Both the position numbers and the translations under genes were made by a program. Positions 31,617 through 34,333 of a DNA stretch of 34,333 bases are shown one piece after another. The notes under the pieces are model-generated. The model did not search any database. It worked only from the letters and a program-made list of their open reading frames with translations, and was not told the origin of the DNA. The stretch is from Deltaproteobacteria bacterium. GTDB lineage: Bacteria > Myxococcota_A > Polyangia > Polyangiales > Polyangiaceae. Where the stretch lies: NCBI GenBank assembly GCA_003235365.1, contig QJWJ01000381.1, positions 1 through 34,333 of the forward strand, written 5' to 3'. Numbering within the stretch: position 1 is the stretch's first letter; the number at the start of each line of letters is the position of its first letter.

Positions 31617-33404
31617 TCAGTGGCGCACCTCGATACGACCTTCGACGGCGGCCGTGAATGGCTGGGGTAATCGGCGGAGGTGGTCGACCAGCGCGTCCAA
31701 GTCGAGCATGGCGGTTACGCGATTAGTCCCGCCACGCAACACCGTGAAGCGATCGCCTCCCGCGGCGGTGAACGAGTTGACGACGACGCGATAGGTTCGC
31801 GCCGGATCCAGTGGCTTGCCTCCGATCGACGCACCGACGATTCGATTCGTGCCCGCGGGTCGTGTCGTATCCCAAGTGTAGGTCAAACCCGAAGTCTTGA
31901 GGATGCGTGGCGCACCGGCCCATTGTTGGTTGAGGAGGTCGAGCAGTTGCCGTCCCGTCAAGTCCATCGTGACCAAGGAGTTGCCAAAGGGCAGAATCGA
32001 AAACAGCTCTCCCCAAGTGACCGTGCCCGCGTCCAGGTTGGCGCGGATCCCACCGGGATTGACGAACGCAACGTCTGCACCGGTCGCAGCGCGCTGGGCG
32101 TCCGCGACGAGGTTGCCGAGCGCCGATTCGCCGGCGTCGTTCTCGTCACGGCTGACGGGCATCGCCGCCCGGGCCACGACCCGGTCGACCAAGGGCGCAA
32201 TTCGCTGCTCGACAGACTCGACCAATGCCGCAACCGCTGGGTGCGGCGCATCCCCGGGCGGCACGTCTGCATAGGTCACGACGATCTCGGCGGACTTGTC
32301 CACGACATCCCCACTGCGCAGATCGATTGTCAAGTCGATGTCGGCAAACGCGCTCCCCGCCGACAACGCTTGCGTCACCAAGATGCGTTTACCCTGCTCG
32401 TTCGGGACGAACGCATTGGTGAAAGCGTGAGCGTGCCCAGACACGACGAAGTCCACGGCGTCGTCCAGCTGCCGTACGATGTCGACGATCGGCCCGAAGA
32501 GGTCCTGACCGCCTCTGGTTCGCCCCGGATAGCGCGCTTGCTCGCCGCCCTGATGGATCAACACGCCAATCGCCTCGACCCCCCGCGCTCGTAGCTGCTG
32601 GACGGCGCGATTGATCGCCGGCGCTTCGTCGAGAAACTTCAACCCAGCGACGCCGAGCGGTGTGACGATCTCGGGCGTGCCCTTCAGAACGGCGCCGACC
32701 AGGCCGACCTTCACTGGACCGACGTCGCGCACGACGAAGGCTGGCAACAGGGTCCGCCCCGTCTCGGCATTCACGACGTTGGCACTGACGTATTCGAAGC
32801 GCGCTCCAGCGTAGGGCGCCTGTAAGAACGGGCCGCGCGCGTGGTTGCCACCACGGATCAGACGCAGCATCTCGGGCGCACCTTCGTCGAACTCGTGGTT
32901 GCCGAGGGTTCCCACGACGTTGCAACGCAGCATGCTGGGTTGCTCGGCTCGGCAATGCTCGTTGGCCAAGACATTGAGCACTTCGATCGCCGGTTCGTCC
33001 TGCATCAAGGCCGACGCTGGCGGCGACGCGCCCACATGATCGCCGGCATGGACAATCAGAGCGCGCCCGTCAACCCGAGCAGCTGCCGCTTCGAGGTAGG
33101 CAGCCATGACCGCGGCACCGCCGACCGGGCGCTCGTCGAGGCTGCGTTCGCCGTGAAGCTGACCATGAAAATCGTTGAAACCCAGGATCTTGACCGGAAC
33201 GGAGGTCGACGCGAGTTCAGGAGTACGCTGGTAACCCTCCGCTGACAACGGAGGAGCCGGTGACGCGGAACCGCTTGGCGGGTGGGATGATGGGCGCTGA
33301 CACGCGCCGCATGCAACGAACGCCAGCGAGAGCATCGCTACCCGCGAGACGAACCGGTGACCACCCGTCGTGATGAAGCCCAGTGGCAGCGTCGTACCAA
33401 CCAT
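31617..33404 (-). CDS. 5'-nucleotidase/cyclic phosphodiesterase lipoprotein
   Basis: 595-residue UshA/CpdB-type enzyme that dephosphorylates nucleotides outside the cytoplasm. N-terminal hydrophobic segment with Cys at 32 and 35 (FVACGAC), suggesting a lipoprotein. Metallophosphatase domain about 70-380: NDFHGQL (Asp78, His80), AGDHVGAS (Asp122), GNHEFD (Asn169, His170), LIHQGG (His284) and GHAHAF (His324, His326). The C-terminal nucleotide-binding domain has SALGNLVADA, NPGGIRANL, ILPFGNSLV and AAGGDRFTVL. The start at ATG 33404 has no clear ribosome site. The exact substrate (nucleotides, cyclic nucleotides or UDP-sugars) cannot be told from sequence. Confidence 0.92.
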   Translation of the reverse strand: MVGTTLPLGFITTGGHRFVSRVAMLSLAFVACGACQRPSSHPPSGSASPAPPLSAEGYQRTPELASTSVPVKILGFNDFHGQLHGERSLDERPVGGAAVMAAYLEAAAARVDGRALIVHAGDHVGASPPASALMQDEPAIEVLNVLANEHCRAEQPSMLRCNVVGTLGNHEFDEGAPEMLRLIRGGNHARGPFLQAPYAGARFEYVSANVVNAETGRTLLPAFVVRDVGPVKVGLVGAVLKGTPEIVTPLGVAGLKFLDEAPAINRAVQQLRARGVEAIGVLIHQGGEQARYPGRTRGGQDLFGPIVDIVRQLDDAVDFVVSGHAHAFTNAFVPNEQGKRILVTQALSAGSAFADIDLTIDLRSGDVVDKSAEIVVTYADVPPGDAPHPAVAALVESVEQRIAPLVDRVVARAAMPVSRDENDAGESALGNLVADAQRAATGADVAFVNPGGIRANLDAGTVTWGELFSILPFGNSLVTMDLTGRQLLDLLNQQWAGAPRILKTSGLTYTWDTTRPAGTNRIVGASIGGKPLDPARTYRVVVNSFTAAGGDRFTVLRGGTNRVTAMLDLDALVDHLRRLPQPFTAAVEGRIEVRH

Positions 33405-33496
33405 GTCGGAGTCGACTGTCTCACAATCTCACGCCCAATGACGAGCAACGGCGAGCCGGACTTGCGCGAACCCACGATTCGAGCCCTAATTGGCTC

Positions 33497-34333
33497 ATGC
33501 GCTTCTCATCGACTCAGTTGCTCGGACGCCTCGCCGGAGCCATCACCGCTGGCGGCCTGCTGGCAAGCACCGTCGCTTGCGGCGCCAACACTTCGAGCGA
33601 CGGTGACGCCGATCGCTCCACCGGTGAACAGAACCAGAAGCCCGCCGACGATCCCAAGAACGACGAGCCGGGTCCCTCCGCCAAGCCGCAGGGGGATACC
33701 AAGACGACCGATCCCGAGCCGGACACGAAGGCCCCTGATCCCGCGCCAGACACAATGACCCCCGATTCCCCGCCGGACACGAGAATCCCCGAGCCAGACC
33801 CCGGCGTCGATCCACCCGGCCCCGATCCACAGCCCCCCGTCACGCCTGGCGATCCCGATCCCCAGTCACAGACACCGATGCCCGTGGAGCCGACGCCGGA
33901 AGTCACCGCCGAGCCAGCGCCGCCGACCGCACCGACAACGTGCGAGTTCGGAACCCCGACCACCTTCTGCGTCAACCGGGAGTCGATGGAGTTCCAGGCA
34001 AAGTATGGAACGGGGCAAGTCCTGTTGGATCCCCCACGCAGCGACGAAGAAGTCGCCGCGGCCTTCGACGCGAACGGCTGCATGAAGGCCGAATGGGTAG
34101 CGACAGGCTGCTGCAATCCAGCGCTCGGTCCGGGCGAAATGCAAGCCTCGGGCGAGTGTTGCTACGTGGCCTGCGAGGGCGCTTGTTGCGGCCGGCCACT
34201 GGTCATCGATGGACTCGCCGTGACGGCCCGAGCGGTTGCGTCGGAAGCCTGGAGCGAACCGCTCGATCTATCAGTTTCGCAGGATCTTTCGCCCACCCAA
34301 GCAGCAGAGCTCAGCCAAGCCTGGCTCGATGAC
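33497..34333 (+). CDS. Cys-rich lipoprotein, cut by the right edge
   Basis: 279 residues visible, open to the window end. Signal peptide with ACGA (Cys28). A Pro/Asp/Thr linker follows (about 40-148) containing three 9-residue repeats DPEPDTKAP, DPAPDTMTP and DSPPDTRIP (72-98). The folded part starts near Cys149 and has CC pairs (205/206, 221/222, 230/231), with GECCYVACEGACCGRPLVIDG as the most distinctive stretch. That stretch resembles N-terminal regions of myxobacterial proteins that I associate with ferritin-like domains. This is from memory, and the decisive part would lie beyond the edge. Divergent from the nucleotidase, with a 92-bp gap. Confidence 0.75.
   Translation, partial: MRFSSTQLLGRLAGAITAGGLLASTVACGANTSSDGDADRSTGEQNQKPADDPKNDEPGPSAKPQGDTKTTDPEPDTKAPDPAPDTMTPDSPPDTRIPEPDPGVDPPGPDPQPPVTPGDPDPQSQTPMPVEPTPEVTAEPAPPTAPTTCEFGTPTTFCVNRESMEFQAKYGTGQVLLDPPRSDEEVAAAFDANGCMKAEWVATGCCNPALGPGEMQASGECCYVACEGACCGRPLVIDGLAVTARAVASEAWSEPLDLSVSQDLSPTQAAELSQAWLDD

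Noticed and set aside
1..34333. tRNA, rRNA, CRISPR array or insertion sequence
   Set aside because: Reading both strands gave no cloverleaf with matching arms, no regularly spaced direct repeats and no transposase or integrase motifs.

Overview
The window is high-GC, gene-dense chromosomal DNA that most resembles a myxobacterium or relative (Myxococcota, probably the Polyangia side). This is inferred from gene content: a membrane Ser/Thr kinase with TPR/PEGA partners, large Cys-rich secreted lipoproteins, a vWA plus C-type-lectin lipoprotein, a CotH-kinase lipoprotein, a Pro-rich PEGA protein and a Suv3-type helicase. No rRNA, tRNA, CRISPR array, insertion sequence or phage module was seen.

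Layout. 1-2300 (+): a PhzF-like protein and a CDF metal exporter. 2340-6552 (-): a Ser/Thr kinase, then a TPR/PEGA membrane protein and a Cys-rich lipoprotein built from four eight-cysteine repeats, likely one envelope signalling unit. 6906-10388 (-): a 1160-residue lectin/vWA lipoprotein. 10773-12083 (+): a flavin monooxygenase. 12150-12416 (-): a small exported protein. 12738-14798 (+): a CotH lipoprotein, convergent with hslR (-). 15336-16178 (+): a glycerophosphodiester phosphodiesterase. 16311-18645 (+): three overlapping genes (AcpH-like, GntR, NAD-binding SDR). 18901-23713 (+): a Suv3-like helicase and a large PEGA protein. 23780-25833 (-): a glutaredoxin-like/APS reductase fusion translationally coupled to a stand-alone YcaO protein. 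26018-28180 (+): a DUF4139 lipoprotein. 28229-30087 (-): alaA and rdgB, overlapping. 30492-31304 (-): MscS. 31617-33404 (-): a 5'-nucleotidase lipoprotein. 33497 to the right edge (+): a partial Cys-rich lipoprotein.

Three signals stand out. First, the YcaO/APS-reductase pair: YcaO enzymes activate amides with ATP and some install sulfur, so strict coupling to a sulfite-producing enzyme without a visible RiPP precursor is unusual. Second, the invariant eight-cysteine repeat family. Third, eight gene starts have a TAnnnT box 6-8 nt upstream of the start codon and no clear Shine-Dalgarno, which suggests leaderless transcripts, while other genes here have good Shine-Dalgarno sites.

All calls come from reading the sequence by eye. 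Family names rest on recognised motifs and no database search was run.
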